A stretch of DNA of 64,000 nt from Acetoanaerobium noterae (GTDB taxonomy: Bacteria > Bacillota > Clostridia > Peptostreptococcales > Filifactoraceae). Below the pieces are notes generated by a model. It worked only from the letters and a program-made list of their open reading frames with translations, searched no databases and was not told the DNA's origin. The position numbers were made by a program, and so were the translations under genes. This document shows, piece by piece, positions 17,464 to 26,686 of the stretch. Numbering within the stretch: the first letter of the stretch is position 1; each line of letters starts with the position of its first letter. The stretch is taken from positions 398,343 through 462,342 of the forward strand of contig NZ_FUYN01000002.1 in the NCBI RefSeq assembly GCF_900168025.1, read 5' to 3'.

Positions 17464-19617
17464 ATGAAGAGAAAATTATCTCTATTAATGGTATTAATGA
17501 TGATGTTAACATTAATACCTGCTAACATGGCGTTTGCTGCAAGTGATGCTGTTGTTAACACAACAACAACAAGTGCTGACGGAACAGTAAACTTCCAAAT
17601 CCAGATTGACCCTAAAGGTACAGGTTTTGAGCCTAATGGAAGTTTTGAAATTGCATTAGGAGAAAATGCTGAGTGGTTAACTTCTGGAAGTACTTTTGTT
17701 ATTAATGTAGCTGGTTCTTCTCCAGTTCAACCAACAAAAGAAAGAGAAACAGAAAAAAGAGTGGAATTCAAGATGCCAGCAACAGTACCAGCTGGAGAAA
17801 TTGTAATCACTGGTAAAGTTCAACTAGACGGCGCTTCTGCCGGGGACCAAAAAGTAACAATTGAAGATCTTGGAAACTCAGGAGTTTCTAGACAAGTTCT
17901 TACTTACGCTGTAGTTTCTGGTTCTGGATCAGTTATATCTAGAAGATTAGAAGACGTTAAAACTGTAACTAGATCTGCTCAAGCGGTTGGCGCAGAGTTT
18001 GAACTTAGAGAAGTTTCAGCTAAAGCTCTTAGCACTGCAAATGGAGCTAGCTTTAAATTAAGACTTCCTAAGGATATGTCATGGAATCAAGCAGATACTG
18101 TAGTTACATTAAACAATGTAGCGGCAGATGTGACAAAAACATTTAGCGATAGAGAAATGACAGTTACTTTTGCAAATGGAAAAATTTCTGATAGCGTAAT
18201 GGATAGAATTATTGTTAAGCCAGTAATATCTATTTCTAAGGATGCTAAATTCGGAGATATAGAAATCGAAGTAATTGATGTAAATGCTAATATGGACGCT
18301 GACGATGTGAAAGTTGCTGAATATAAAGAATTTGGCGCTGTGCTAGAAGTGGATAAAGTTAAGAGCATAGTTGCTGGTACAGAAAAAACTAGCAAAGAAT
18401 ATACTGTAAAAATTACACTTGACCCAAATGGAGCTTCTTTTATTCCTTCAAGAACTATAGATTTCACAGTTGCTGGTGGAGACCTTAAATTAAAAGGTTC
18501 TGTTACTGGTGGAACTATGGAAACAGGAAAAGACACTATATCTGGAAAATATGATGATGAATTTGGTATCCAAGCAAATTCAACTACTGCAAAAATTGAA
18601 TTTGAAGCTTATTTAAAAGCTGATTGGGATGCTAATGGTGAATTAAAACTTACTGCTAAAGGTGCAGGGGTTGAAGAGCAAACAATTAAATTGGCTGATG
18701 TTTTAGCGCCAGCTAAAATCACTACTAAAGTAGATGATACAAAAACTGTTGCTGATGTAGTAGTTGGACTTCAAAATCAAGCTACTCCAGAAATTATTAT
18801 TACTGAGACAGAAGCTGGTTCTTTAGCAGAAGGATACTATGTATTCGATCTTAACCAAGCTAGATATGCTGGAGTAGAATTTATTGATTCTACAGTTAAG
18901 TTCGAGACTACTGGAGATATCAGTGTTGATGATGTTTACACTATTGAAAATGGCGATAAAGTAGTAGTATATGTAGATGGAGAGTCAAATAAAGAAGCTT
19001 CTTCTATAGTTATAAAAGGTCTAACTGTTACTCTTGACAGAGCTGTTCCATTTGGACAACTTGATTTAAGATTTGGAGCAGTTGTAGCTGATGGAGATCA
19101 AGGAACAATCACTGATGGAGAATTTGGTATTGACCCAGAGAAAAAGAGTTTTGAATATGAAGTTGAAACTATAATTGAGAAAGTTCCTTTCTTAAACGTA
19201 GTAACAGAAGTACAAACAGCTAGACAACAAAAAACTGTATTTACTTTAGATTCTACAACTTACACTGTAGGTTCTGAAACTAAAACTTTAGATGCAGCAC
19301 CATATATTTCTAACAACAGAACTATGCTTCCTATCGGAACTGTAGCTCAATTAGCAGGTGCTACTCTTAACTACTCAGCAACTACTAGAACTGCTGTATT
19401 TACTAAAGATAACCTAGTTGTATCTATGAACTTAGACACTAATATTCTTCTAGTAAACGGATCTCCAGTTCCAATGGATGCTAAGCCAGAGATAGTTAAC
19501 AGCAGAGCATTTGTACCAGTTGTTTATGTTGCACAAGCTTTCGGTATCCAAAACGGAATCGATATAGTTTATGATGCAGCTACAAGAACTGTAACTTTAT
19601 TCCCTAACGCTCAATAA
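17464..19617 (+). CDS. probable major surface (S-layer-like) protein with C-terminal stalk domain
   Basis: 717 residues. The signal peptide (LSLLMVLMMMLTLIPANMAFA) is cut after AFA. Residues 30-585 are beta-rich, acidic and nearly cysteine-free, with repeated strands typical of S-layer proteins (VEFKMPATVPAGEIVITGKV, IEFEAYLKADWDANGELKLT). Residues 587-717 form a paired stalk domain (SNNRTMLPIGTVAQLAGATL, VNSRAFVPVVYVAQAFG, ATRTVTLFP), labelled copper amine oxidase N-terminal-like in databases but not an enzyme. ATG 17464 follows a perfect AAAGGAGG. Own promoter, long leader, strong ribosome binding site and strong terminator all suggest high expression. Calling it the S-layer subunit is inference. 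Confidence 0.75.
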   Translation: MKRKLSLLMVLMMMLTLIPANMAFAASDAVVNTTTTSADGTVNFQIQIDPKGTGFEPNGSFEIALGENAEWLTSGSTFVINVAGSSPVQPTKERETEKRVEFKMPATVPAGEIVITGKVQLDGASAGDQKVTIEDLGNSGVSRQVLTYAVVSGSGSVISRRLEDVKTVTRSAQAVGAEFELREVSAKALSTANGASFKLRLPKDMSWNQADTVVTLNNVAADVTKTFSDREMTVTFANGKISDSVMDRIIVKPVISISKDAKFGDIEIEVIDVNANMDADDVKVAEYKEFGAVLEVDKVKSIVAGTEKTSKEYTVKITLDPNGASFIPSRTIDFTVAGGDLKLKGSVTGGTMETGKDTISGKYDDEFGIQANSTTAKIEFEAYLKADWDANGELKLTAKGAGVEEQTIKLADVLAPAKITTKVDDTKTVADVVVGLQNQATPEIIITETEAGSLAEGYYVFDLNQARYAGVEFIDSTVKFETTGDISVDDVYTIENGDKVVVYVDGESNKEASSIVIKGLTVTLDRAVPFGQLDLRFGAVVADGDQGTITDGEFGIDPEKKSFEYEVETIIEKVPFLNVVTEVQTARQQKTVFTLDSTTYTVGSETKTLDAAPYISNNRTMLPIGTVAQLAGATLNYSATTRTAVFTKDNLVVSMNLDTNILLVNGSPVPMDAKPEIVNSRAFVPVVYVAQAFGIQNGIDIVYDAATRTVTLFPNAQ

Positions 19618-19650
19618 TTGAGTTTAAAAGAATAATTATAATCAAATAAA

Positions 19651-19682
19651 AGAGAGCTGAGATATCTCAGCTCTCTTTTTTA
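19651..19682 (+). terminator. strong intrinsic terminator
   Basis: A 26-nt perfect palindrome (AGAGAGCTGAGA and its complement, 19651-19676) is followed by seven Ts. It closes the 17464 surface-protein transcript. Confidence 0.9.
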
Positions 19683-19806
19683 TAAAAATGTAATATCAAT
19701 GTTATAATTTAAATCGTGATTTAGTATAAAATTATAGTGTACAATTTTAAATTATATCATGATTTAAATTTAGATTTAGATTATTAATTATTTAGGAGGA
19801 ACTTAA

Positions 19807-20562
19807 ATGAAAAAAATATTAGCAATTACTCTTACAATGTTGATAGGTATATCGAGTTTTGCTTATGCTGCACCTAAAACTATTGAAGCATATTTACAAA
19901 ATGATTTTTTAATTAAAGTAAATGGAGAATTTAAATACCATCCAGAAGGCTTAAAACCTATAGTGTATGAAAATAGAACATACTTGCCTGCAGCTTTTAT
20001 AGCTGATATATTAGGAGCTAGTACAACATTTGATACTTCGACTAAAACTGTTAATATTGCTTCACAACCGCAAAATAGTCTTGATCAAAACAAGATTGAT
20101 GAGTATGAAAATAAAATAAAAGAGCTTGAAAATAAAATAAAAAAATTAGAATCATCAACACAGGTTACTTCAGATTACGCAAACTTTCCATCGCGTGTAT
20201 CTAAAGATGGCTACCAATTAACTGTTGAAGGCTTATCTGTAAGAGATGATGGAAGAGATGGAAGACTATACTTTTATTTAAAAAATGAAGATGTTAATAC
20301 GGGTATAAAAATTAATTCAATGGCTACCACGATAGAAGCCAATGGAAAAACTTACAAAGCATCTGCAATGATGCAAGAGAATTTAGATATGAAATTGTTT
20401 AAATGGGTTCAACGTACTGAAGACTTAAAAACATTTATTCCATTTTCTGATTTACCAGAAGAAGATAAAGATATAAAAGAAATGACAATTACAATTGAAG
20501 TTGAAATCAATCAAGCATACCCAAAAACTGAAACATTAGTGTTTAAAGTGCTAAATGATTAA
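19807..20562 (+). CDS. secreted stalk-domain protein with coiled coil, paralogue of the 4653-5477 protein
   Basis: 251 residues. The signal peptide (ILAITLTMLIGISSFAYA) is followed by a stalk-type domain at 25-80 (LIKVNGEFKYHPEGLKP, NRTYLPAAFIADILGA, TKTVNIA). A short coiled coil at 95-120 has near-duplicated KIKELENKIKKLE heptads. A C-terminal beta domain with no motif I recognise completes the protein. The order signal-stalk-coil-beta domain is the same as in the minus-strand gene at 4653. The ribosome binding site is TTTAGGAGGAA. It is 20 bases from the TolC-like gene and probably co-transcribed with it. Confidence 0.75.
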   Translation: MKKILAITLTMLIGISSFAYAAPKTIEAYLQNDFLIKVNGEFKYHPEGLKPIVYENRTYLPAAFIADILGASTTFDTSTKTVNIASQPQNSLDQNKIDEYENKIKELENKIKKLESSTQVTSDYANFPSRVSKDGYQLTVEGLSVRDDGRDGRLYFYLKNEDVNTGIKINSMATTIEANGKTYKASAMMQENLDMKLFKWVQRTEDLKTFIPFSDLPEEDKDIKEMTITIEVEINQAYPKTETLVFKVLND

Positions 20563-20582
20563 TTTAAAGGAGAGTGATTAAC

Positions 20583-21728
20583 TTGAAAATGAATATCAAA
20601 AAAATAATTCTATCTGCTTTTTTGACATTTACTATTGTGAATCCATTATCAGCATTTGCTGAACCAAATAATTTAGAATCAGTACAAGCATCTAACTTAC
20701 TTACCTATGAAAGAGCGGTAGAACTTGCAATTAATGAAAGTACTGACTTAAAAAATCTAAAACTTGAAAAAGAATCTACCACAGTGAAAATCGATGATGC
20801 TCTAGACCAATTTGGAACAAGCTTATATGATCCTCAAGTTTTAGCCTTAATGAAAATTCAAAAAAATGATAAAATAAGTTCAGAAAAAACAACTAAAATG
20901 GAAGAGTATATTAAACAAGCTTTAGCTTTTAAATTAAAATCCATGTTCAATAATATAAATTTAATGGAAGAAGATTTAGATTTAAAAATATCTAAGTTAG
21001 ACAATGATATTAAAAAAAGAAATACAATTGCTCTTAAAGTTGAATACGGAATGGAAAGTAAAACTAATTTAACGACTAAGGATATAGAAATCAATCAAAC
21101 AAGAAAAGATATTGAAACTTTAGAAAAAGAACTTGAGGAGCAGTATATAGCTCTTAGTAAAATAATTGGTTATGACAACTTCGAGAAATATAATATTGAA
21201 AAACTTGATTTTGAATACCAACCCATAAAAGATACTCAGGAAGATATTGAGTTTAAAGCTACAAGAGCGTTAAGTAGTGATATCAATATATGGGGGAAAA
21301 AACAACAATTAGATATTCAAAGAATTGATGTTGATTTCTATGCTCTTAATTATATTAGTGGATTACCTAGCAACATGCAATCTAATCCTACACCCTATAA
21401 AGCCTTAGAACTCGATGCTAAAATTTCTTCAAATGATTTGGAGCAAGCAAAGAAAGATTTAAAAGATAGTGTAATTAACAAATATAACTCTATTAAAAAA
21501 TTTGAAACTGCTTATGATAATACTATTTTGAAACTAAAAGAGTTAGAAGAGAAAAAAAGAATATTAGAAGTTGCTATTAAAGCTGGAACAGCAATAAACC
21601 AAGATTATCAAGATTTATTACTTGGAATAAATGAAGTTAATAATGGAATTGAAAAAATTCAATCTCAACATGCGCTTTTAGTAGAGATGTATAACAATCC
21701 GTTATTAGCAGGAGGAAGCATTAACTAA
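20583..21728 (+). CDS. exported TolC-like helical protein
   Basis: 381 residues. After a signal peptide (IILSAFLTFTIVNPLSAFA) the protein is almost all helix and long coiled coil. It starts with the TYERAVELAINES motif that opens TolC-family repeats and has the spacing of a helical hairpin repeated twice (NLKLEKESTTVKIDDALDQ; AVELAINE- and ALELDAKIS-type openings). In Gram-negatives TolC is the outer-membrane export duct. This host looks Gram-positive, with no outer-membrane genes in view, so an outer-membrane role is unlikely. A surface- or wall-associated helical protein is more plausible. TTG 20583 is chosen because AAAGGAGAG lies 8-10 bases upstream. Confidence 0.65.
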   Translation: MKMNIKKIILSAFLTFTIVNPLSAFAEPNNLESVQASNLLTYERAVELAINESTDLKNLKLEKESTTVKIDDALDQFGTSLYDPQVLALMKIQKNDKISSEKTTKMEEYIKQALAFKLKSMFNNINLMEEDLDLKISKLDNDIKKRNTIALKVEYGMESKTNLTTKDIEINQTRKDIETLEKELEEQYIALSKIIGYDNFEKYNIEKLDFEYQPIKDTQEDIEFKATRALSSDINIWGKKQQLDIQRIDVDFYALNYISGLPSNMQSNPTPYKALELDAKISSNDLEQAKKDLKDSVINKYNSIKKFETAYDNTILKLKELEEKKRILEVAIKAGTAINQDYQDLLLGINEVNNGIEKIQSQHALLVEMYNNPLLAGGSIN

Positions 21729-21743
21729 ATTAATATAAAAACG

Positions 21744-21775
21744 GGCAGAATTTACATTTATTCTGCCTTTTTTTA
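21744..21775 (+). terminator. intrinsic terminator after the TolC-like gene
   Basis: GGCAGAAT (21744-21751) pairs with ATTCTGCC (21760-21767), followed by seven Ts. It separates the surface-protein block from the glycan locus. Confidence 0.88.
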
Positions 21776-21847
21776 TGCAATCGCTTTTTCATTTTTAGAT
21801 ATCCTATGTTATAATATATTGGTAACGAATGAATAGAAGGAGGTAGC

Positions 21848-23749
21848 ATGGTGTCTACATCTAAGAAGAGACTAAATAATGATACTAGAATAAACCAAAA
21901 TGCACTTAAGACTTCACACATATATTTTGATTTATTTAAGATTTTACCGCTTTTATTAATTGTTGGAATTTTACCATTTATTATACGTCTAAAATTAGTG
22001 CCACTAGAAGGTCCTTTTTATGAATTTTGGAATGGACAAAGCATTAATCCTGATTTTTTTACCTATTATAAACAAATTTTTATTTACGTTGTAACAGCAT
22101 GGGCCTTATTACATACTTTTCTCTTTACAAAAAAAATAAAATTTACTAAAGCATACTATTTTATGGGAGCATATGGATTTTTAGTAATACTTTCTACTAT
22201 ATTTTCTAAATATCCTCAAATTGCACTCCACGGATTTAATGAAAGACGGGAAGGAATGTGGATAATTCTTTGTTATTTATTACTTATGTTTTCAACCATT
22301 AATTTAGTAGAAACTGAAAAACAAATTAAAGCAATAATATATACACTAGGTGCTTCAGGAGCAATAATATCTTTAATATCTATATTTCAATATTTTGGGA
22401 TGGATATTTTTACTACAGAATTTGCAAAAAATATTATGATATCAAGTGAAATACAATCACAAGTAAAAGATTTTAACATAAAATTTGGTGAAAAATATTC
22501 CTATGGAGTATTCTATAATCCTAACTACTTAGGAGGATACATAAGCTTCTATGCACTACTTATGTTATCGTTTGCCATCATATCAAATAACATAAGAGAA
22601 AGAGCGCTATTTGCGGTATTCTTCATATTATCTATGTTCGCCCTATATGGTAGTCGAAGTGAAGCAGGAGTGCTGGGAATAGTAGGAGCGATAGGTCTAT
22701 TGATATTAGTATTTACAGCTAGATACATAATAAAAGATAAACCAAAAGAAGAACATAAAAAACTACTACTTACTAGATTCTTACCTATACTACTATCACT
22801 TATTATACTACCAGTGAGTCTGTCATATATACCTATATCAGATAACCCTCTTACTAGAATTAGAACAGAAGCTGTAACATTATTTCAGCCGTCAGATTTA
22901 AAAGGTAAAGACTATAAAGAAATTGGGCCTATTAATGATATAAAGCAGATAGATGAGAAGACCATTGAGCTAAAGATATACGGTAAGGTTACTAGATTGA
23001 ACGTGGATAAAGATATGAATTTAAACTTAATTGATGATAATCATAAGTTGCTTTTTAACCTTAAAATAGAGGGAGAAAAACAGTCTTCTGGTCATATACT
23101 AGGGATAACAGAGTATCCTTGCTATATAAATATAGTTGATAAAGGAAACAGCAATTACAGCATACATTATTATTATAATGACCGAACTTGGGAAAAATTA
23201 GATTTTCTAGTATCAAATGGAGAGCTTTCGTTTACTACTCCATCATTTAGAAAAGTGGATATACAAAAAGACTTATATGCTAAGCATATAGGATTTGAGG
23301 AAAGAGGCAAATTAGCTAGTGGAAGAGGGTATATATGGTCTAGAAGCATTCCTTTAGTTTTTAGCAATATAATTGTTGGTTCGGGGCAAGATACATTTAT
23401 AACAGAATTTCCACAGTACGATATATTTGGAAGACAAGCTGAGAATATGCCTCAATATTACTGGAACATACTAACTGATAAACCTCATAATACCTTCATA
23501 CAAATAGGTATACACTCAGGATTAATTTCATTACTTATTCTTTTAACTGGAATAGTGTTACTTATATTTAAGTCAATTAAATCATCATTAAATGAAGGGA
23601 ATATAAATATCACAATAGCTATATTCTCATCAGCCATTTTAGGGTTTTTACTATCATCAGTTTTTAACGACAGCATTTTGGCTATTACTCCTATGATATA
23701 TATATTACTAGGAATCAATGTATTAGGTATTATTAAATCAAATAACTAA
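21848..23749 (+). CDS. O-antigen ligase/polymerase-like membrane protein (Wzy_C domain)
   Basis: 633 residues with about ten or more membrane segments (for example ILPLLLIVGILPFIIRLKL, GILGLVGAIGLLILVFTA-type). A large external loop spans about residues 330-500. The loop holds the O-antigen ligase/PglL family hallmarks: RGYIWSRSIPLVFSNIIVGSG, then DKPHNTFIQIG, where the histidine is the family's key residue. Such enzymes either polymerise lipid-linked glycan repeats or transfer finished glycans to lipid or protein. Being between S-layer-type genes and glycan genes, and with a second Wzy-like protein at 32618, a transfer (ligase/O-glycosyltransferase) role is plausible but inferred. GAAGGAGG precedes the ATG. 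Confidence 0.82.
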   Translation: MVSTSKKRLNNDTRINQNALKTSHIYFDLFKILPLLLIVGILPFIIRLKLVPLEGPFYEFWNGQSINPDFFTYYKQIFIYVVTAWALLHTFLFTKKIKFTKAYYFMGAYGFLVILSTIFSKYPQIALHGFNERREGMWIILCYLLLMFSTINLVETEKQIKAIIYTLGASGAIISLISIFQYFGMDIFTTEFAKNIMISSEIQSQVKDFNIKFGEKYSYGVFYNPNYLGGYISFYALLMLSFAIISNNIRERALFAVFFILSMFALYGSRSEAGVLGIVGAIGLLILVFTARYIIKDKPKEEHKKLLLTRFLPILLSLIILPVSLSYIPISDNPLTRIRTEAVTLFQPSDLKGKDYKEIGPINDIKQIDEKTIELKIYGKVTRLNVDKDMNLNLIDDNHKLLFNLKIEGEKQSSGHILGITEYPCYINIVDKGNSNYSIHYYYNDRTWEKLDFLVSNGELSFTTPSFRKVDIQKDLYAKHIGFEERGKLASGRGYIWSRSIPLVFSNIIVGSGQDTFITEFPQYDIFGRQAENMPQYYWNILTDKPHNTFIQIGIHSGLISLLILLTGIVLLIFKSIKSSLNEGNINITIAIFSSAILGFLLSSVFNDSILAITPMIYILLGINVLGIIKSNN

Positions 23750-23763
23750 AAGGTGGAAGACAA

Positions 23764-24798
23764 ATGAATCAAACATATGAAGAGGAAATATCTCTTAAAG
23801 AATTACTAGGAGTACTCATAAAAAGAAAAAAAGTAATCCTAATATCTTTTATAATTATTACCTTATTATCGGGAATATATGCTTTTTTGCCTGCATTTGA
23901 AAAACAAACAGAATATGATGCAGTAAGTAGCATAGCTATAATTTATAACTATAAGGCACCAGAAAACCCAGAAGAAATCGGGGAAGGGTATGTGTATTAT
24001 CAAGATAGGTTGCAAGGAATAATGATACCTACTATAAAAGGATATGCTCAGTCACTGAGTATTCTTAGAAGTATCATAACTGAACTGGAAATAAAAGATG
24101 ATGAAGGAGAATATATAAAGGCAAGAAAGCTAGCAGAAGATATAGAAATAGAAAATCAGACAGGCAGTAATCTTCTTACTATCACAGTGAAATACAAAGA
24201 TGAAAAATTAGTAGCAGATATAGCAAATAAAATACCTGAGAAATTAATTCAAATGGCAAAAGCAAATCCAGAACTTAGCAATTATCAAATCAATATTATT
24301 GACTATGCTATTGCAAGTGAAACAAAAGGTTCGAGTAGATTGTTGCCAGTTGCTATAGGAATGGTTTTAGGAATTATGCTGGGGATATTTTTAGCATTTG
24401 CAATGAGTTATTTAAGCAAAAAAATTCAATCGCAAGCTCAGATTACAGCTATGGGAATAGACATAGATTTAAGACTTAAAAATAAAGTAGATACAGAAAG
24501 CCAAAATAAACTTATAGCTCTAGCAAAACTATCTGAGGTAGATAAGCTGCTAATAGGAATTCATAATACTGATTCTGCAGTATTACCTTCTGACTTTATA
24601 AAAATTGCTAAATCAAATAATATAGAAGTTCAGATACTACCATATACTACTGATGAATTTTTACTAAAATCCAAAGAATCAGACTTATCTATGATAATAG
24701 TAGAAGAAGAAAAATCAGAAATAAAAGACTTAGAGGAACTAATAAAAATAATTAGTAAATATAAAATTAAAACCTCAGTGATTTACATTGAAAAATAA
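23764..24798 (+). CDS. polysaccharide chain-length determinant (Wzz/CpsC-like)
   Basis: 344 residues. The N-terminal EEEISLKELLGVLIKRKK segment and first membrane helix (VILISFIIITLLSGIYAF) are typical of Wzz/CapA-type copolymerases. The external domain spans about 45-190. The second membrane helix lies near 198-220 (LPVAIGMVLGIMLGIFLAFA). A cytoplasmic tail of about 120 residues follows. It has a nucleotide-binding-like beta-alpha look but no Walker A motif, so it is not a BY-kinase; the tail resembles a worn or regulatory remnant of one. It controls glycan chain length with the polymerase encoded immediately upstream. Confidence 0.8.
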   Translation: MNQTYEEEISLKELLGVLIKRKKVILISFIIITLLSGIYAFLPAFEKQTEYDAVSSIAIIYNYKAPENPEEIGEGYVYYQDRLQGIMIPTIKGYAQSLSILRSIITELEIKDDEGEYIKARKLAEDIEIENQTGSNLLTITVKYKDEKLVADIANKIPEKLIQMAKANPELSNYQINIIDYAIASETKGSSRLLPVAIGMVLGIMLGIFLAFAMSYLSKKIQSQAQITAMGIDIDLRLKNKVDTESQNKLIALAKLSEVDKLLIGIHNTDSAVLPSDFIKIAKSNNIEVQILPYTTDEFLLKSKESDLSMIIVEEEKSEIKDLEELIKIISKYKIKTSVIYIEK

Positions 24799-24808
24799 TA
24801 GTACTTAA

Positions 24809-24847
24809 GGACCCACTGAACTAAAAAATCACTGGGTCTTATTTATT
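24809..24847 (+). terminator. probable intrinsic terminator
   Basis: GACCCACTGA and TCACTGGGTC pair with one mismatch, followed by TTATTTATTT. It could end or attenuate the first glycan transcript before the PglE-like gene. Confidence 0.55.
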
Positions 24848-24880
24848 TCTTTAAGCTTGAATAAAGGAGAAGTGATTAAT

Positions 24881-25999
24881 ATGCCAAATAAAATATGGTT
24901 AGCGTCACCACATATGAGTGATGAAGGTTATGAAAGAAAGTATGTACAAGAAGCGTTTGATACAAATTGGATAGCCCCACTTGGACCTAATGTAAATGAA
25001 TTTGAGAAAGAACTTGCTGCTAAAGTTGGTTCAAAGCATGCTGCAGCGATGACATCAGGGACGGGAGCTATTCACTTAGCACTTAAAGCTGCCGATGTCG
25101 GTGAAGGAGATGTAGTATTTTGTCCGACCCTCACTTTTTCAGCTACAGCCAATCCAATCATCTATCAGAATGCAACTCCTGTCTTTATCGACAGTGATTA
25201 TGAAACATGGAATATGGATCCAAAAGCATTAGAGGAGGCCTTCGAGAAGTATGGTTATAAGGTGAAGGCTGTTTTAGTTGTGCATTTATATGGTCTTTCT
25301 GCTGATATGGATAAGATTATGGAGATATGCAGCAGATACGAAGTAACGGTTATTGAAGATGCAGCTGAATCTTTGGGTGCCTATTATAAAGGAAAACATA
25401 CTGGAACATTTGGTAAGTTCGGAGTGTTTAGTTTTAACGGAAATAAAATCATCACTACTTCTGGTGGAGGAATGCTTGTTTCAGATGATGAAGAGAAGAT
25501 TAAGAAAGTTAGGTTTTGGTCCACTCAGTCGAGAGATGCTGCAAGGCATTACCAACACAGCGAATTAGGGTTTAATTACCGTATGAGCAACGTTGTTGCT
25601 GGGATTGGGAGAGGGCAGCTTAAGGTATTAGACAAGAGAGTTGCTAAGAAGAAATATATATTTGAGTTTTATAAGAGAAAACTTGGTCAGTTAGAAGGTG
25701 TAGAGTTTATGCCAATCAATGATTGGAATGAGCCGAATTACTGGTTGAGTATGATGACATTGAAGGGTTCGGTAAGACCTCTTGATGTTATGGAAGCACT
25801 AGAGAAGGAAAACATCGAATCAAGACCTGTATGGAAGCCGATGCACATGCAGCCGTTCTTCGCTGAGTATGATTATGTTGGATCAGATGTTAGTGAGCAG
25901 CTATTTGAGAATGGTGTGTGCTTGCCGAGTGACACCAAGATGACAGATGAGGATTTGCATAGGATATGTTCAATTATAAAGGGACTATGGTTTAAATAA
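24881..25999 (+). CDS. DegT/DnrJ/EryC1-family sugar aminotransferase (PglE/EpsN-like)
   Basis: 372 residues. PLP-dependent fold type I sugar aminotransferase: substrate loop (TNWIAPLGPNVNEFEKEL), TSGTGAIHLALKAA, the cofactor aspartate in VIEDAAESLGA, and the Schiff-base lysine in FSFNGNKIITTSGGG. PglE and EpsN convert UDP-4-keto-6-deoxy-GlcNAc to the 4-amino sugar. The two following genes are PglC- and PglD-like, which supports this assignment. No UDP-GlcNAc 4,6-dehydratase (PglF/EpsC) is present in the window. ATG 24881 is chosen with AAAGGAG upstream. By eye this gene and the next use more G/C-rich codons (GCC, CCG, CTT) than their neighbours, hinting at a separate origin. Confidence 0.85.
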   Translation: MPNKIWLASPHMSDEGYERKYVQEAFDTNWIAPLGPNVNEFEKELAAKVGSKHAAAMTSGTGAIHLALKAADVGEGDVVFCPTLTFSATANPIIYQNATPVFIDSDYETWNMDPKALEEAFEKYGYKVKAVLVVHLYGLSADMDKIMEICSRYEVTVIEDAAESLGAYYKGKHTGTFGKFGVFSFNGNKIITTSGGGMLVSDDEEKIKKVRFWSTQSRDAARHYQHSELGFNYRMSNVVAGIGRGQLKVLDKRVAKKKYIFEFYKRKLGQLEGVEFMPINDWNEPNYWLSMMTLKGSVRPLDVMEALEKENIESRPVWKPMHMQPFFAEYDYVGSDVSEQLFENGVCLPSDTKMTDEDLHRICSIIKGLWFK

Positions 26000-26016
26000 G
26001 AAGTAGGTGCTAAGAG

Positions 26017-26682
26017 ATGCAAAGTGGAGTTAAAGAAGAAGTTAATGTTAAAGTGAATAAAGGCTTATACAGAAGATTTTTCAAACGACCATTGGACTTC
26101 ATTTTATCTTTGATGGCGATTATTGCTTTAAGTCCGGTACTTATAATCGTTGGGGTATTGGTTAGAGTTAAGCTTGGTAGTCCGGTATTGTTTAAGCAGA
26201 AAAGACCAGGTCTTAATGAGAAGATTTTTACTATGTATAAGTTCAGAACAATGACGGACGAGAAGGACGAGAATGGTGAGCTGCTTCCAGATAGTGTTAG
26301 ATTAACAAAGTTTGGTAGGATGCTTAGATCTACAAGTCTAGATGAGCTTCCGGAGCTGTTTAATATCCTTAGAGGGGATATGAGTATTGTGGGGCCGAGG
26401 CCTTTACTCATTCAATATCTTGAACTTTACAACGAACACCAAAAGAGAAGACATGAAGTAAGACCAGGTCTTTCAGGACATGCTCAAGTGAATGGACGTA
26501 ATACCATCAGTTGGGAAGATAAGTTCAATCTAGATGTTGAGTATGTAGATAGTGTGAGCTTTATCGGAGACTGGAAGATTATCTTTCTTACAATAAAGAA
26601 GGTATTTGTTAAAGAAGGAATTAGTTCGGATACATCAGTGACGATGGAGCCTTTTAGAGGATCTCAAAGAATGGAGGATTAA
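26017..26682 (+). CDS. undecaprenyl-phosphate sugar-1-phosphate transferase (PglC/EpsL-like)
   Basis: 221 residues, a monotopic bacterial sugar transferase without the long polytopic N-terminus of WbaP. The re-entrant membrane helix (PLDFILSLMAIIALSPVLII) is followed by the catalytic core: GSPVLFKQKRPG, FTMYKFRTM, the Asp-Glu pair in TSLDELPELFNIL, GDMSIVGPRPLL, and RPGLSGHAQVNGRN. It starts glycan assembly by moving a phospho-sugar onto undecaprenyl phosphate. The size and order with PglE- and PglD-like genes match the bacillosamine/EpsLMN type. It begins 17 bases after the aminotransferase. Confidence 0.9.
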   Translation: MQSGVKEEVNVKVNKGLYRRFFKRPLDFILSLMAIIALSPVLIIVGVLVRVKLGSPVLFKQKRPGLNEKIFTMYKFRTMTDEKDENGELLPDSVRLTKFGRMLRSTSLDELPELFNILRGDMSIVGPRPLLIQYLELYNEHQKRRHEVRPGLSGHAQVNGRNTISWEDKFNLDVEYVDSVSFIGDWKIIFLTIKKVFVKEGISSDTSVTMEPFRGSQRMED

Positions 26683-26686
26683 TTAT

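Noticed and set aside
25353-25568. Small plus-strand open frame inside the PglE-like gene
   Set aside because: It is a frame-shifted shadow of the aminotransferase with no ribosome binding site.
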